Source: Amyelois transitella
Taxonomy: Eukaryota > Arthropoda > Insecta > Lepidoptera > Pyralidae
Direction: 5' to 3'
DNA: 64,000 bases
NCBI RefSeq assembly: GCF_032362555.1
Contig: NC_083507.1
Span: forward strand, 4,157,001-4,221,000
Within the stretch, counting starts at the first letter, position 1. Each line of letters begins with the position of its first letter. Below are positions 12,541 through 25,657 of this stretch, one piece after another. The notes under the pieces are model-generated. The model was not told where the DNA came from. It did no database searches and saw only the letters and a list, made by a program, of their open reading frames with translations. Both the position numbers and the translations under genes were made by a program.

Positions 12541-13171
12541 ATGTCGCAGGAAAATGAAGTGAACCAGAGATTTCGCGAAATCCCTAGGGATACCACGAAA
12601 GCACGGCATATGTTGAATATTCTTATTTACGACGCTTTCTTACTAAAATAGTCAGTGAAATGTCATTTCACTAAATTAAATCTAGTGAAATGTCAGAAAA
12701 ACGGATACCTCCGAGTAAAAATCGTCCAATGTATCTCTCCCTCTCTCTACCCAAACGGACACAAGTGGGAGCGGAAGGAAGCCGCCGTGAAAGCGACCGC
12801 CGCGTCACGAATATGATCGATGGCACCATGTGGTTTTAGCGGGTTCAAGCCCCACATATCCCTAACTTTAACCTTCCCGAACCCGGCCGGGTAGACGAAG
12901 GTCTTTCCACACGTAAAAAAAAAGGTTAGGTTAGGTTAATAATTATGAAAGTACTTTTAAAAGGACTTAGCACGAACCTTTTTCATTCTGTATTTCACTA
13001 GATTTAGATGAGTGAAATGATATATCACTAGATTGAAATAGTATTTTGTCATATCACTAATAATTTTTAGTAAGAAGATGTATTAAATAGGAATATTCAC
13101 CATCTTCCGTGATTTCGTGGTATACCGAGGGATTTCGTGAAATCTCTGATATCCTCATTTCTCTGCGACAT
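12541..13171. mobile_element. Long-TIR DNA element with internal poly(A) and telomere-like repeat
   Basis: The ends are long imperfect inverted repeats. They begin TGTCGCAGG and end CTGCGACA, and similarity runs for about 150 bases on each side (for example 'cagagatttcgcgaaatccc' against its reverse complement). A TAAA flanks both ends. The middle holds a GC-rich block, a B-box-like GGGTTCAAGCCCC, then a run of nine A followed by GGTTAGGTTAGGTT at 12916-12938. No ORF. It is non-autonomous. Confidence 0.65.
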
Positions 13172-13475
13172 AAATACATAAGGTAGTTTCAAATACCACA
13201 GTGTCATGATCACTGCTATCATGTGCAATAACAGTAGTTCATATTGTCTAACACAGTTAACTTATCAGTATTGGATTGTTAAGAGTTTCATTAAATTATT
13301 CTATATTATCTTTAATATTTTGTTTTTCTTTTATCTAAACCTTTCATATATTCTTGTTATCATAGTATTTATCTCTATGTTTGTTATATACTTGAAGTTT
13401 ACCGTGGTGTCAACAGCCCAAATGACCCTAAGGTTATCGATTATTATTAAATATTATTAGATACAATTAAAACAT

Positions 13476-13481
13476 TCAGTC
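13476..13481 (+). promoter_or_regulatory. Candidate initiator (TCAGTC) of ASS1, copy A
   Basis: TCAGTC matches the arthropod initiator consensus and lies 35 bases before the ASS1 start codon, giving a short 5' leader. No TATA box was found at the expected distance. The same site is at 25962-25967 in the second copy. Confidence 0.35.
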
Positions 13482-13515
13482 ATTACATGATCGTTGACTA
13501 CGGCTCCCGACAACA

Positions 13516-14435
13516 ATGGCTAAGGATCTAGTTATTCTTGCTTATTCCGGAGGATTGGATACTAGTTGCATATTGAAATGGTAAAACTCCTTAAATAAAT
13601 TCATTTTTGATGCGTGATTTATTAAGATTTGATTTGTTTAACAATGATATTTTTTTTTAAAACTTGTTCGAAGGTTAATAGTACCTACCTATAGCTCAAA
13701 GATAAAGCTATCCCAATTATTTACTGCGCTTGTATGTTACCAGGTTAATTCAGCAAAATTATGACGTTGTTTGCTATTTAGCTGATGTCGGTCAGAACGA
13801 AAATTTTGAAAAAGCAAAGGTGAAAGCCAAATCGATTGGAGCCAAAGATGTAAGTACTTAAACTTTTTGCAAAGAAAATCCCGCGATTTCTTGTCCAGCC
13901 ACACAAAACGAAGTATTGGTAGTCGAAATCCCGTTCTGAGTTTTTAGAGGCCTGCTGGCAGTGGGGTTATTGCGAGTTTTACCCGATCAAACTAGTCTAG
14001 CAAGTGGAATGGAAATGCATTAGGTGCATCTCAAACTAAATATGTATATGATTTTTCGTCCAAGAGGTGCATGGCATAAGATTCTTCGCGTCACTACTAG
14101 GTGGCGCTGATTAAATCATATACATATTTGCATTTAATTGCTCCAATCGTTTGATGAAATTAAACTCACATTAACCCCGCAGGTCTTCAACTCCAACAGA
14201 TATCCACCTCTTTCTAAAGAATTAGTCAAAGAAAAGAAAGAAGTGCTTTGTAGAACTAAATTATTGATTTTAAGGTAATTGTGGAAGATTTACGTGAGGA
14301 GTTCATCAGCAATTACATGTTTCCGGCAATTCAAATGGGTTTAGTGTACGAAAGCCGATACTTGTTAGGAACTTCGTTGGCAAGACCATGCATCTCAGTT
14401 GGAATCGTCAAAGCAGCAAAAACATTGGGCGCCAA
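13516..14435 (+). pseudogene. ASS1: ASS1 5' part, broken inner copy (exons 1-3 only)
   Basis: Exons 13516-13580, 13744-13849 and 14275-14435 encode the N-terminal 110 residues of argininosuccinate synthase. They include the ATP-binding loop AYSGGLDTS and the [12 protein letters not shown]-like segment (here [13 protein letters not shown]). The remaining seven exons are absent before the MULE element and the second Rop copy. The exons match the complete gene downstream exactly. It carries its own initiator-like site, so it may be transcribed, but it cannot make the enzyme. Confidence 0.9.
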
Positions 14436-14478
14436 GTACGTCTACAGTTTTAATATTTTTCTCACTATAATGTGCATA

Positions 14479-14675
14479 TCCTACTACTATTATAAAGGCG
14501 AAAGTTTGTATGGATGTTTGTTACTCTTTCACGCAAAAACTACTGAACCGATTACCATGAAATTTGGTATGTAGGTAGCTGAAGTCCCAGAATAACACAT
14601 AGGCTACTTTTTATCCCAGAGTTCCCGCGGGATTGATAGGGTTTCCATGCGGACGAAGTCGCGGGCGGCCTCTAG
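14479..14675 (+). mobile_element. Short Helitron-like element in ASS1 intron 3, copy A
   Basis: It begins TC after A and ends CTAG before T, the Helitron insertion signature. Just before the end it has the 3' hairpin-type block 'gcggacgaagtcgcgggcgg'. A close relative lies at 51273-51489. Non-autonomous, no ORF. Confidence 0.7.
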
Positions 14676-14817
14676 TACTAAATATATACCAGTCTTCTGT
14701 ACATAGAAAATATTTAAAAAAAATATTCATCGGGGGTGTTACTAGATCGACCCAAAATCCCAAAAGGTGATAAGAAATAATTTTTGTCTGTATATTCGAG
14801 CATGACTCGACTAACAA

Positions 14818-16449
14818 TTAAATTTGATTACCAATAAGTATACTTAGCATCCTAGGCACAATACACCCAATATATCTATTAATTTTCGCATGCCATCCTT
14901 CAAGGCTATTATTAGTTCTTATATTTTCGTTACCACAAGAGCAAGACATCATCATTTCATTTTTCTTTATCCATTGTTTATTAAAGTATTTATTAAATTT
15001 TTGCAACCCGTCAGATGGATTTCTAGGGTTTTTGCTCATAACATATTCATATCCTTTTTCTATGTATTGAACAGGAAGACGAGCTAAACCAACGCACCGT
15101 GCAACATGCCTCTTTTCGGTTCTTAATTTGACATTTAAAGCTTTTGCTTTTTTCCATAAGCAACGATTAAAATGAAAGTAGCAGCCTTTGAATATAATTT
15201 TTGGAAATACTTTTTTAATTGCATTTATTGCTGCCACTTCGAAATCAAGGGTTATTTTTTGGGGGTTCCAACCGATGCTTGTCTTGATTAGGCTGAACAA
15301 AACTTTGTATGTTTCTGTTTTTTTATCCGGCAGCAGAGCAAAAATTAAAGGAGCTACTGAATTGTTATTCTTATTGTATCCATGTATTGAATATAGTTGA
15401 TAAAATCCTTTCGGACAACACTTAAAAGTGCCGTCAGCGTAAAAATGATGATACTTATTCATCTCCTTTCTGTTTTCATTAGAACAGAACACGATGATTC
15501 GTTTATCGTCATCCACGTAGTCAGCAACACAAAAATTTTTATATTTAGTGGGTACAATAAAATCATGACAATTATTAAAACGTGACTTTGCAACGCCCAA
15601 AACTTTGTTTCTTTCATTATATAATCCCGTCTTTATGTTATTAAACTGTGGTATTTTATTTATAAATTGAAAACCGTCGTTTTTGAGTCCTTTGACAACA
15701 TCCTCATACTGTTTTTGAATCGATATAAAATTACAACTGCTCCTTTGCTTCAAGTCGTCCATCTTTTTCAAAATTAAATTTTTTCCAATATCAGCTTCAC
15801 AGTCTGCGTCATGTTCCTTTGTTATTTTAATTATTTCATTTCGTGCATTTATGGTTAAATTACCTCTGCATCCATTTTTAACATAGCATTTATAAAATGA
15901 GTCTCCATTTTTATATATTTTTTTACGATGATAACGGCGTCCTTCATGTAATATTGATACACCTCCTCTTCTTGTAGTTATATATTCTACTGTAGAGGAA
16001 TTTGGATATATGTTTGAAGTAGACATCACAATGAAATAAAATTCGTTTTTTTTCAAGCGAGGCTAGTTCGCGACAAAATATGTGTACTGACTTGACAGGG
16101 AAAATTAATGACATATTATTTAATTGACATATATCAATTAAAAGGAAAAATAATCCTGGCCAGTAATTCTAGAAATAGGATTTAATATAAGTACGGATTG
16201 ACCGCAAAGATTGTCAACCCATTACTTCCCATTATTTTTGACGCAACTTGTTGTCAAGAAAGAATTTTAAATCATTTTTCACAACTGGTTGAGAAACTCA
16301 GTTGCCATGGTCGATAAAAATTTTCTTGGTTGGCAACTAGTTGCTTACAAAGAAAAAAAAATCCTTATTCGTAACTAGTTGCCGATAAGGAATTGAAATG
16401 TCTTTTTCTCAACCGGTTGCGAAGTTTGGTTGCCATGACGGCCGAAAGG
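14818..16449 (-). mobile_element. MULE-family DNA transposon, 3'-truncated, at the duplication junction
   Basis: A minus-strand ORF (16056-14818, 412 aa) encodes a Mutator-like transposase. An N-terminal FLYWCH-type zinc finger covers about residues 20-86 (C57, C63, H82). The MULE DDE core has D208 in ADGTF, D271 in TLDFE and E386 in NNSLEGWH, with GCYFHFNRCLW between. The likely start is M1 or M11. The end (SILIGNQI) is abrupt, and the expected C-terminal region is probably missing. The 16057-16449 flank has four palindromic AACTAGTT-like motifs and would be the 5' terminal region. No matching inverted repeat is visible on the other side. The last 52 coding bases lie inside the duplicated block. 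Confidence 0.8.
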
Positions 16450-16461
16450 GATTTGAACAGG

Positions 16462-17094
16462 GTCATATAATTTGACTTACTTGACTTAAGATCCTATGTC
16501 CCCTAGCTGGGGCAGAGGGCATCCACAGTGCGTTGCCATCCTGCTCGGTCTTGAGCTTCGCGTTTTATTTCGCTCCAAGTCTTCCCAAGATTCTTCACCT
16601 CTGCGATGATTGTCCTCCGCCAGGTCTGTTTAGGGCGGCCACGTTTACGCTTTCCTTGGGGATTCCAGTCTAGGGCTTGCCTCGGTATGTGTTCGGGGTC
16701 CCTTCGGAGCGTGTGGCCGATCCAGTTCCATTTGCGGCGTTTGATCTGCTGGTCGATCGGAGTCTCACCGCAGCGTTCCCACAGGTCTACGTTGGAGATT
16801 TTCTCAGGCCAGTAAACACCGAGAATACGGCGAAGACAGCGGTTAATGACGACTTGGAGACGGTGCGAGATGTCTTTAGTCACCTTCCATGTCTCACACC
16901 CATACAGCAAAATGGTTTTCACATTGGACCGGAATATTTTGAGCTTAACTCTCCTAGTCAGTTTCCGTGAATGCCATACGGACGGAGCTGTGCGAAGGTT
17001 GCTCTTGCCTTGGCGATTCTCGAAGTGATGTCCTCTTCGGTCCTTCCAGTTTCCGACACTACGAAAATTATATTCATATTCAGTCATATAATTT
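16462..17094 (-). mobile_element. 5'-truncated LINE (RTE-like), copy in duplication B
   Basis: Identical to the element at 3976-4608, including the 12-bp flanking repeat, so the LINE inserted before the block was duplicated. Confidence 0.8.
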
Positions 17095-20000
17095 AACTGA
17101 TGTTAAACATCAGACTAAACATCATGACTGGCATGTTTTCAAAACTTTTAAACTTTATATGACTGATTTATATTACAAATTTTCAGATATTATCTTACTA
17201 TAGAAACTATATGATTTTTATAATGAAATTACATATTAGTTAATGTCATGATTATTTAATAAATTTAAGCAATATATTAAATAATCATGACATTAAAAAG
17301 CCATTGTATTACAGTGGTAGAAGATATTCACAAGAAAAGGGAGCCACTATGCACCATGGATGGTATTTACCTCATCACTCCATGTGAAAAATCAGTCCAC
17401 GCTCTCATCAATGACTTTTCAGTGGGCAACCGCATCATGTACAAAGCTGCCCATGTCTTCTTCACTGAAGGTATAATATAAAGTAATAAATATAATGTTA
17501 TTTCCCTTTAGCTTGTAGGTTATTTTGTTTTCTATTCTGCATACCTCTAAATGCAATTCACAAACTTTAATTTGAGGACATTATTGGTTAAAAGTTGTGT
17601 TTTTATAAAAATAGGTTTGTCCTTATAATAATTAATCAGTGATATTACATTCCGCCATGTAGATGTATGCCTTCCATTCATTTGCAAATTGCTAAATGCC
17701 ATTATTGTTTAGTTCATGCTTCTTTTATTTGCATTTTCAATTTTCATTTTTATTTTAATTTTACAGCTTGCCCTGATGCATTATTTGATGAAATCTCACG
17801 TAGTCGTCTAGCTAAATATATAAAAACATTAAAGGAAATCAACATAGCTTTCATTCCATATGAACAACAGGTTTGTCTTAATTATTTTCACATCAACATT
17901 TGTAGGGTTCTATTAAAGCTTTCTGTTTAAAGACTGCCTCAAGTTGGTTTTAACATATTTGGAATGTTATTTTACACGCTGCATTAGTATGCCCTGAGGA
18001 GTTATTCAATGAAATCTGTAAGTCTTCTGCTGCAAGGAAAATCAAAACTTTGAAGGAAATTAACATTGCGTTTTTGCCCTATGAAAGCCAGGTAAACATG
18101 TCCTTAATTTTTGCATACATGAAGTATAAAATATAACTTTTAATGTTTTTTCATACTGTAAATTCTGCTTATGTGACCTGAGACATTTGTATTAGATATG
18201 TTTGAAAGTAATTCCTATCTATCCCCATGTGACAGCATTTATTTAATTTCGGATGTTTTAAGCTATGATTAGAATGACAGAGATTTATGTTTCGCCTTAG
18301 GTATTTTCTCTGGACTCTCCAGAGACCTTTCAATGCATGTACAATCCAGCGCTCGCGCAAACACGCAACGCCAACATGGAGCGCATTGCCGAACAAATTG
18401 CTACACTCTGTGCTACGCTGGGAGAGTATCCATCCGTACGCTATCGCAGGTATGTTTTAAATAATAATTAATGTACATTGAAATGTCTAACCATTGAAAA
18501 ATTGTTATCTTGGCAAGAGGATAGTGCAAAATATTAAACGAGCCTTCGACCTTGCAGATTAATTAATGCGTAATTTGTAAAAGATTCTAGATTATTGTCT
18601 ATTATATTTTTATTTTGTTTTAGTGACTGGGAGCGTAATGTGGAACTGGCCCAGCTGATTCAGCAGAAACTTGATGCGTATAAGGTATTATATGTATTCT
18701 TATGTAGGAAATTACTTTTATGTTTTTCTGTCTCATTTAGTGTAAAACAAAACAGTAAGTAATTGTAATTATTTTCCTTTCCGTAAAAGGCCGATGAACC
18801 AACAATGGGCGAGGGTCCCGAAAAGGCTCGCTCACAGCTCCTGGTCCTGGACCGCGGCTTCGATTGCGTCTCTCCTTTGCTACACGAGTTGACTCTCCAA
18901 GCTATGGCTTACGATCTTCTGCCCATAGAAAATGATGTCTATAAGTAAGATAATATTGTTGATAACTTAACTCTATTTAGTATTACTTTGATCTAAGCAA
19001 TTAACATCTTCACTCAAATCTCACTAAAATATTATACGCCATAAAGTTTCTTAAACAAATTATATATGTTTATTTTTATTGTACAATATTCATACAGGTG
19101 TATGCATTATCTACTAGTTAACCATTGGTACTAATAGGAAATATGTATGTAATCCGTTTTAGATATGAGGCATCCCAAGGGCAACTGAAAGAGGTTTTGT
19201 TGGACGAGAATGATGAGCTATGGGTGGAACTGCGACATCAGCATATAGCTGTTGTGTCCACCTCTGTCACCAAGAACTTGAAAAAGTTCACTGAATCCAA
19301 ACGCATGGGCGGTGGTAAGTTAGCCGTTCATATTATTCACCTCTATGAATTTTAATAAGTAATTTTAATAGGTTTTAGATTAAGGTTCTAAGCCCAGGAA
19401 GCTTGCACAAGATATCCCAAACATTTAACCGATTTTCGCATAAATGCCATGGTAAATACGACGCCGTAAAACTGTCAACCAATTTTTTATGCCATTTTAC
19501 AAAACTACTTTTCATTATTTTTTCAGGAGACAAACAGTCCATGAGGGACTTGTCTCAAATGATCAAGAAAATGCCTCAGTACCAGAAGGAGTTATCTAAA
19601 TACGCGACACATCTGAAACTCGCCGAAGACTGCATGAAAGCGTACCAGGGGTACGTCGACAAACTCTGCAAAGTGGAACAGGTTCGATTATCTTCATATC
19701 TGTAACTTACCTAGTTTACAACTAAACCAGCCAGTGATTATCAAGGGGATATGGATTTTTGTCATGTTTAGGTTTTAGTGAATAAAATAAAACCTGATAA
19801 TATTTTAAATTAAATTGTCATAACAGTTTATTCCAATCAGTCTATTCTTCTGTAGAAAAAGATTTATTTTCGAAATGGAAAATAAATTAGAAATTATTTG
19901 CTACTTATTAGAAAGGATGTTTATTTAAAAATTATATCTTAAATTAGAATTAGCTCTTCCAAAGAAAAAGTATAGAATAGCGAAAGATTAAAATTGCGTT

Positions 20001-21425
20001 ATAAATGTAAAATTTTATATCTTTCTTATTTCAGGATCTAGCCATGGGAACTGATGCTGAAGGTGAAAAGATCAAAGATCATATGCGTAGCATTGTGCCT
20101 GTTCTACTAGACCAGGTAATAATAGGACCAGGACCAGTAAATACCATGATTGACAATTTAATAAATCCAAAACATAATAATGAAACTTTAATAAAAATGT
20201 AAATGTGTTATTTGCTGTTGTTTCAGGCTGTCTCCAACTTCAACAAGATGCGCATTATCGCTCTGTACATTATGTCTAAGAATGGCATATCTGAGGAGAA
20301 CCTGAACAAGTTGGTGACGCACGCGCAGCTCGAGCCTTCCGACAAGCAGGCGCTGCTGAACCTCGCCAACCTCGGCCTCAACGTTGTGCTGGATGTAAGG
20401 CTATTTTACAACTAGCTGTTGCCCTTGCGATTGCCACTTCTTGCCGTAGCCGAAGAAATCCTTTGGCAATATTTTTCAAGTTCAGACATGGGCCAGTTAG
20501 AATTTTATGACATGTGTGGATAAACAATAATTACACCAATCAATTCTATAAACCTGTTTTTTGGAAATGCACTAATCACAACGATGGGTACAGAAAGTTA
20601 CATCCCACGCTTACATTAAATTCGCCAATATAATTTGATCTTACAGGGCAACAGAAAAAAGCAATATCAAGTGCCGAGAAAGGAGAGAATCACTGAACAA
20701 ACTTACCAAATGTCGAGATGGACGCCCATTTTGAAGGTAACCATTTATGTGTGCCCCTAAAACGGCTTGTCAAATGGCAAGTCATTATTATATTTTCAAT
20801 TATGCATAACTTTACCAGTTTTGCTGTGGTGTACAAATTAACAAATCTTTTTTTACCCAGGATATCATGGAGGACGCTATTGATGAAAAACTGGACCAGC
20901 GTCACTTCCCGTTCCTAGCTGGTCGCGCCCAGAGTTCCGGCTATCAAGCACCCACCAGGTGAACTTTGATTCTTATGCGCTTTTGTAAAGATACTCATCC
21001 TAGCATCAATAGGCTAGTTGACTGTTTTTTGGTCTTGGGTTTGGGTTTTGGTTGGTGTTCATTAGTTTATATTTGTTATTTTGGCCCAAAAAATATATAA
21101 CATTTTTTTAAATATCTATTAAGTACCAAAAATTTCTTTATATGATTTTAATTTTTCAAAAACGAGCGTAAATGCTATCCGCCACCGCCGCTATGTAGTG
21201 TATTTATTATCTGTGCTCTGACGTCATAGTATAAACAAACATTTGACTTGAAATGATGTGTAGGGACTTATTTACATATAGTTTATATTTCTGACGTATC
21301 AAATTCAAAAATTAACACACATTTTTAAAATGGGGTTCATAGCGCTTTAAATTGTTAAAATTTATATATTTTGTTTTCCTTGATTTAATAGGATAGGAAA
21401 TATTCATTTATTATATGAAATTCAT

Positions 21426-21761
21426 TATGAGTTTAGTAGCCTGTTCCAGTTATCTCTTCACCTCTCTGAAGAGGAGCCCGGGTGCACTTTCGACCATGAA
21501 CCTAGACCCTGTGATTCAGGTTTTTTCACTCAGCGTCTCTCATCTGACCTTCGCAACCTTTTCAGGGTAATTTGGTCCTTATTGAATCGTGGTTAGACAT
21601 CCAGATTTTCTTAACGATGTTTTAGTGCATCAGTTGTCACTGAAACTAATGTACACAACACAGAAATAAGTCATATAGGATTTGAAATTGTGCCTGCACA
21701 TCCAATGTTCACACATATTACTTATTCTTCAGACTGCCGCTGATAAACAAATAGTACCCTG
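21426..21761 (-). repeat. tRNA-derived SINE-like repeat, copy in duplication B
   Basis: Duplicate of the repeat at 8940-9275. The LINE-like fragment that follows (21776-21998) likewise repeats 9290-9512. Confidence 0.5.
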
Positions 21762-22831
21762 TTAACCGAGCTTTGCTTGGTCTACCAGAGATGGCGCAGA
21801 TATAGTTTCTTAAAACGCGGTTTTTAAAATGTTTATATATCTTGGGAACCGAGATTTTCTCGAACCTTGGTAAATCGATTCCTTGAGCCGAAAAGCCCCT
21901 AATCTGTAACTTTCATGAAAATCGTTGGAGCCGTGTCCGAGATCCTGATAATATACATATATACAAGAATTGCTCGTTTAAATATATTAGATAGATAGTT
22001 GTTTATTTTCTATTCCTGCGCTTAATATGAACGATTTAATATTAAAAGGTGTAATCATTTATTGTTTCAGTGTAAGATATGGGCACTGGCACAAGGATAA
22101 AGCTCAGCAAACCATCAAGAATGTTCCACGTCTTCTCGTTTTTATCGTAGGCGGTAAGTTATACCTTATTCCCCATAGTTTTTGATCAGTTGTAGTCACA
22201 TCTTTTTCGAGCAATGTACGAGGCATATCCTAGAATGTAATTTGTCAAGACTAAATATTTATTTGATCATAACAAATATTGCCCTTAAATGCCTTTTTTT
22301 ATATATTTATAATTCTTAATACAAGTTTTGACCCGAGATATTAATTTTATGATGATGAATGCATCATCAGCATAAAGCTGAAAAGAGATAAAGAAAAGTA
22401 ACTTGATGGTCAGCGGAATGCTCGCGGTGCTCAGTATAAATTCCTTCGTGGTGATAACCGTACATTTCTCCATCGTCGTGCACCAATCAGACTTTACTTG
22501 TCAGCAAGTCTTCTCCACTTGTCCTGCATCCCCCTCTGCAATTATTTTACGACTTCAAACTTCCTTACGGAGATATTAGGCTCCTTATATATTTAACTAA
22601 TTTGAAAGCGCTCCTCCCGCGTAAAACGAAATATCCCTTTAACCTCGTGGGAATTACAGAAAATTTATTATTTACATGTCAAATTTCAAGTTTTTAGACC
22701 CAGATGGGGTTGAGAGGGAAGTGAGTTTTCTAAGCTTTCTGTCTCACAAGAACGGAAAAGTTTTGTATAATATTGATGTAAATTATACTTTTGTTCTCGG
22801 AAAAAAGGGCCTTATTGAATGTTAATTATGG

Positions 22832-23241
22832 TAGAGATTGTCTAAGCTGAAGTGACGCGCCCCACCTTCGTATTTACGCACACAAGCAAATATCAAATAT
22901 GGACGCAATACACCTAAACATCAATCGTTCATTTGCCGGTTAGGCTCAAACTGTTTTTCTCAAATTTGTTGAATTTTGTTGCCCAACTAGTTTAGTTGAA
23001 CTTAAACGTTCGAGAGGAGAGGACGTTTTGTTTCATACAATATGACGTCGCTGCTCCATAGAGCGAGCGTGGTCGGATTTATCGCCCGACAAGTCGACCG
23101 TATTGTTCACGTGCAGATCGTAGTTCACTGAACAATCGACGCTACCACACAGATGAAGTGTCGTCATTAATATTTGCACTCACACATCTAAATAAACTAA
23201 TTAAGTAGTGGGGCGCGTCACTTCAGCTTAGACAATCTCTA
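22832..23241. mobile_element. MITE with 34-bp perfect TIRs, copy in duplication B
   Basis: Duplicate of the element at 10346-10755. Confidence 0.8.
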
Positions 23242-23514
23242 TGTAAAAAAGCACCATACGTTCTCAGTGCTTCAAACTACTCCAAAATGGTGTACGAATT
23301 TCATGTAGAAGTGATGAGAACACAACACTTTCCATTTACAATAATATGAACCAATAATATATGTCGTTTTTTGTTGTCAGGAGTATGCTTTTCGGAAATT
23401 CGTTGTGCTTACGAAGTGACAGCTGCCCTCAAAAACTGGGAAGTGATCATCGGCTCTTCGCACATTCTCACGCCCGACACTTTCTTGTCCGATCTCAGCT
23501 CCCTCACCGCCTAA

Positions 23515-25026
23515 ACGAGATTCACGAAGTACGCATTACGGTATGGATGACTTTAACTTGCAAGGCTAAAAATGAATAAAATGTCAGAGGAAACTTGGCG
23601 GAAACCGATTCAACGCAATACTGATAGATAAAATAGCACTCGAAATTGTACGGGAAAGTATAACAAAAACATTAAGCTACACTGTAAAACATTTACTGGT
23701 TTGTATACTCGATATAAAATTGCTGCAAAAGAAATAAAGCGTAATATTTTCCCCTGAGTTGAAGTTCCGTTGATAAGTTGTAGGTATTTTCGATATTCGG
23801 AACATTTTCCGCCAGGTTTTATTTATACTGCCTTGTCGGATTCTGACTTTAGATTTTCGATTAGCATTTTATTGAAATAGTCGATCTTTATAAAGTGATA
23901 TAAGGTATTGTAATTTTGCAGCTACTTGCTGAGATAGACACCAATAATAGGCTTATCTATTGTCGACTTGATGTTAATGGTAGTACAATGTGACAAATAG
24001 AAAAAGCTGTTTTATTATTACATCCTTAATTTTCAATACCTAAATTTTTGTTCTTATTTTCTACGAGGCCTGTAAACATCGCTCCTAAAAAGATAACTTC
24101 GGTCATTTGTGATATTAAAAAATTATTGAAGTTAATTTTTGTAAATTATGTAGAATTATAGTGTTATAATTGTATACAAATGTTTTATAATTTAAGTCGT
24201 TCTATATTAAGTTATAAGAATTACTTACTTTTTTATTATATTATTAACTATTTCGTGTTGATGTTTCAAACATTCAATCTTTTTAATAATTTAAAAAAAA
24301 AATAAAAAATAAAATCTTTATAAAATAAAACCATGATCATTATTCAGGCGTGGATGATAAATAGTATTGTTGAAATATTGTGCTATCACTAGAATTAGAC
24401 CGTGACGTGATCCTATGTAACTACATATTAGTAAAGGTTTAAATTTGTTTTATTAGCTAAACATCGCCTTGTTTCATTAATTTAATGCCAAATGGTTTAG
24501 CAGTGCGGATATTTCGTAGTGTGTAATTATGACAAATGCCCCAACAGAGAAATGAAAACATTAATAGGCACACCATAAGTTCATTCTGTCATGTTTAAAT
24601 GGTGATATAATATTTGCTAGTATTAATAAAGTAGGAATTTTCGATCTTATTATTCTAAATGTTAAATCACATATACTGGATCCAGTTTTGTTTACATTCC
24701 AATAAATATTATATGTATGTACATTATATTATGATGTTACTCGCTTTTTCACTCGAGTCGTTTGTCGATTAGTATTAAAACTAGAATATATTTCTTACAC
24801 ATTACATTAGAAAGTAATCTTTGAAATCACAAGGTTATAATCAATTATTTGATTTGTCAACAAATTAACACTTTCAAAATGAATATGACATTAACATTGT
24901 TGAAGTATAGGGATGTAATGTTCACCTAGTGAACTATATATTCATTATTATAGCCTCTGAATATAAACTCTGTATGCTTTATCGTAATTTGTTTGAAAAC
25001 TAAGGAAATACTACGATCATTTATAA
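23515..25026. other. Spacer, no gene seen (copy B of 11029-12540)
   Basis: Same sequence as the first Rop-ASS1 spacer. No gene recognised. Confidence 0.55.
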
Positions 25027-25657
25027 ATGTCGCAGGAAAATGAAGTGAACCAGAGATTTCGCGAAATCCCTAGGGATACCACGAAAGCACGGCATATGTT
25101 GAATATTCTTATTTACGACGCTTTCTTACTAAAATAGTCAGTGAAATGTCATTTCACTAAATTAAATCTAGTGAAATGTCAGAAAAACGGATACCTCCGA
25201 GTAAAAATCGTCCAATGTATCTCTCCCTCTCTCTACCCAAACGGACACAAGTGGGAGCGGAAGGAAGCCGCCGTGAAAGCGACCGCCGCGTCACGAATAT
25301 GATCGATGGCACCATGTGGTTTTAGCGGGTTCAAGCCCCACATATCCCTAACTTTAACCTTCCCGAACCCGGCCGGGTAGACGAAGGTCTTTCCACACGT
25401 AAAAAAAAAGGTTAGGTTAGGTTAATAATTATGAAAGTACTTTTAAAAGGACTTAGCACGAACCTTTTTCATTCTGTATTTCACTAGATTTAGATGAGTG
25501 AAATGATATATCACTAGATTGAAATAGTATTTTGTCATATCACTAATAATTTTTAGTAAGAAGATGTATTAAATAGGAATATTCACCATCTTCCGTGATT
25601 TCGTGGTATACCGAGGGATTTCGTGAAATCTCTGATATCCTCATTTCTCTGCGACAT
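25027..25657. mobile_element. Long-TIR DNA element, copy in duplication B
   Basis: Duplicate of 12541-13171, with the A-run and GGTTAGGTTAGGTT at 25402-25424. Confidence 0.65.

Larger units (their letters stand above)
3964..14869 (+). repeat. Large tandem duplication, copy A (10,906 bp)
   Basis: This block recurs at 16450-27355 with a constant offset of 12,486 bases. The left edge is the shared 'gatttgaacaggg', preceded by different sequence in the two copies. The right edge is the shared 'caatacaccca'. Exons, introns and embedded repeats are collinear, and I found no mismatch in the stretches compared. It spans Rop intron 2 to ASS1 intron 3. Confidence 0.95.
17315..23514 (+). pseudogene. 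Rop: Rop 3' part, broken inner copy (exons 3-15)
   Basis: All exons from 3 to 15, including both exon 4 versions (17767-17870 and 17988-18091), repeat those of the complete gene at an offset of 12,486. The first two coding exons and the promoter are absent, so residues 1-59 cannot be made. Splicing from the upstream ASS1 exon 3 into this exon 3 would be out of frame (two leftover bases meet an exon that needs one). It looks non-functional as a gene despite perfect exons. Confidence 0.9.

Noticed and set aside
17315-23514. Second functional Rop gene
   Set aside because: The start codon, exons 1-2 and promoter are absent, and splicing from upstream ASS1 exons is out of frame.
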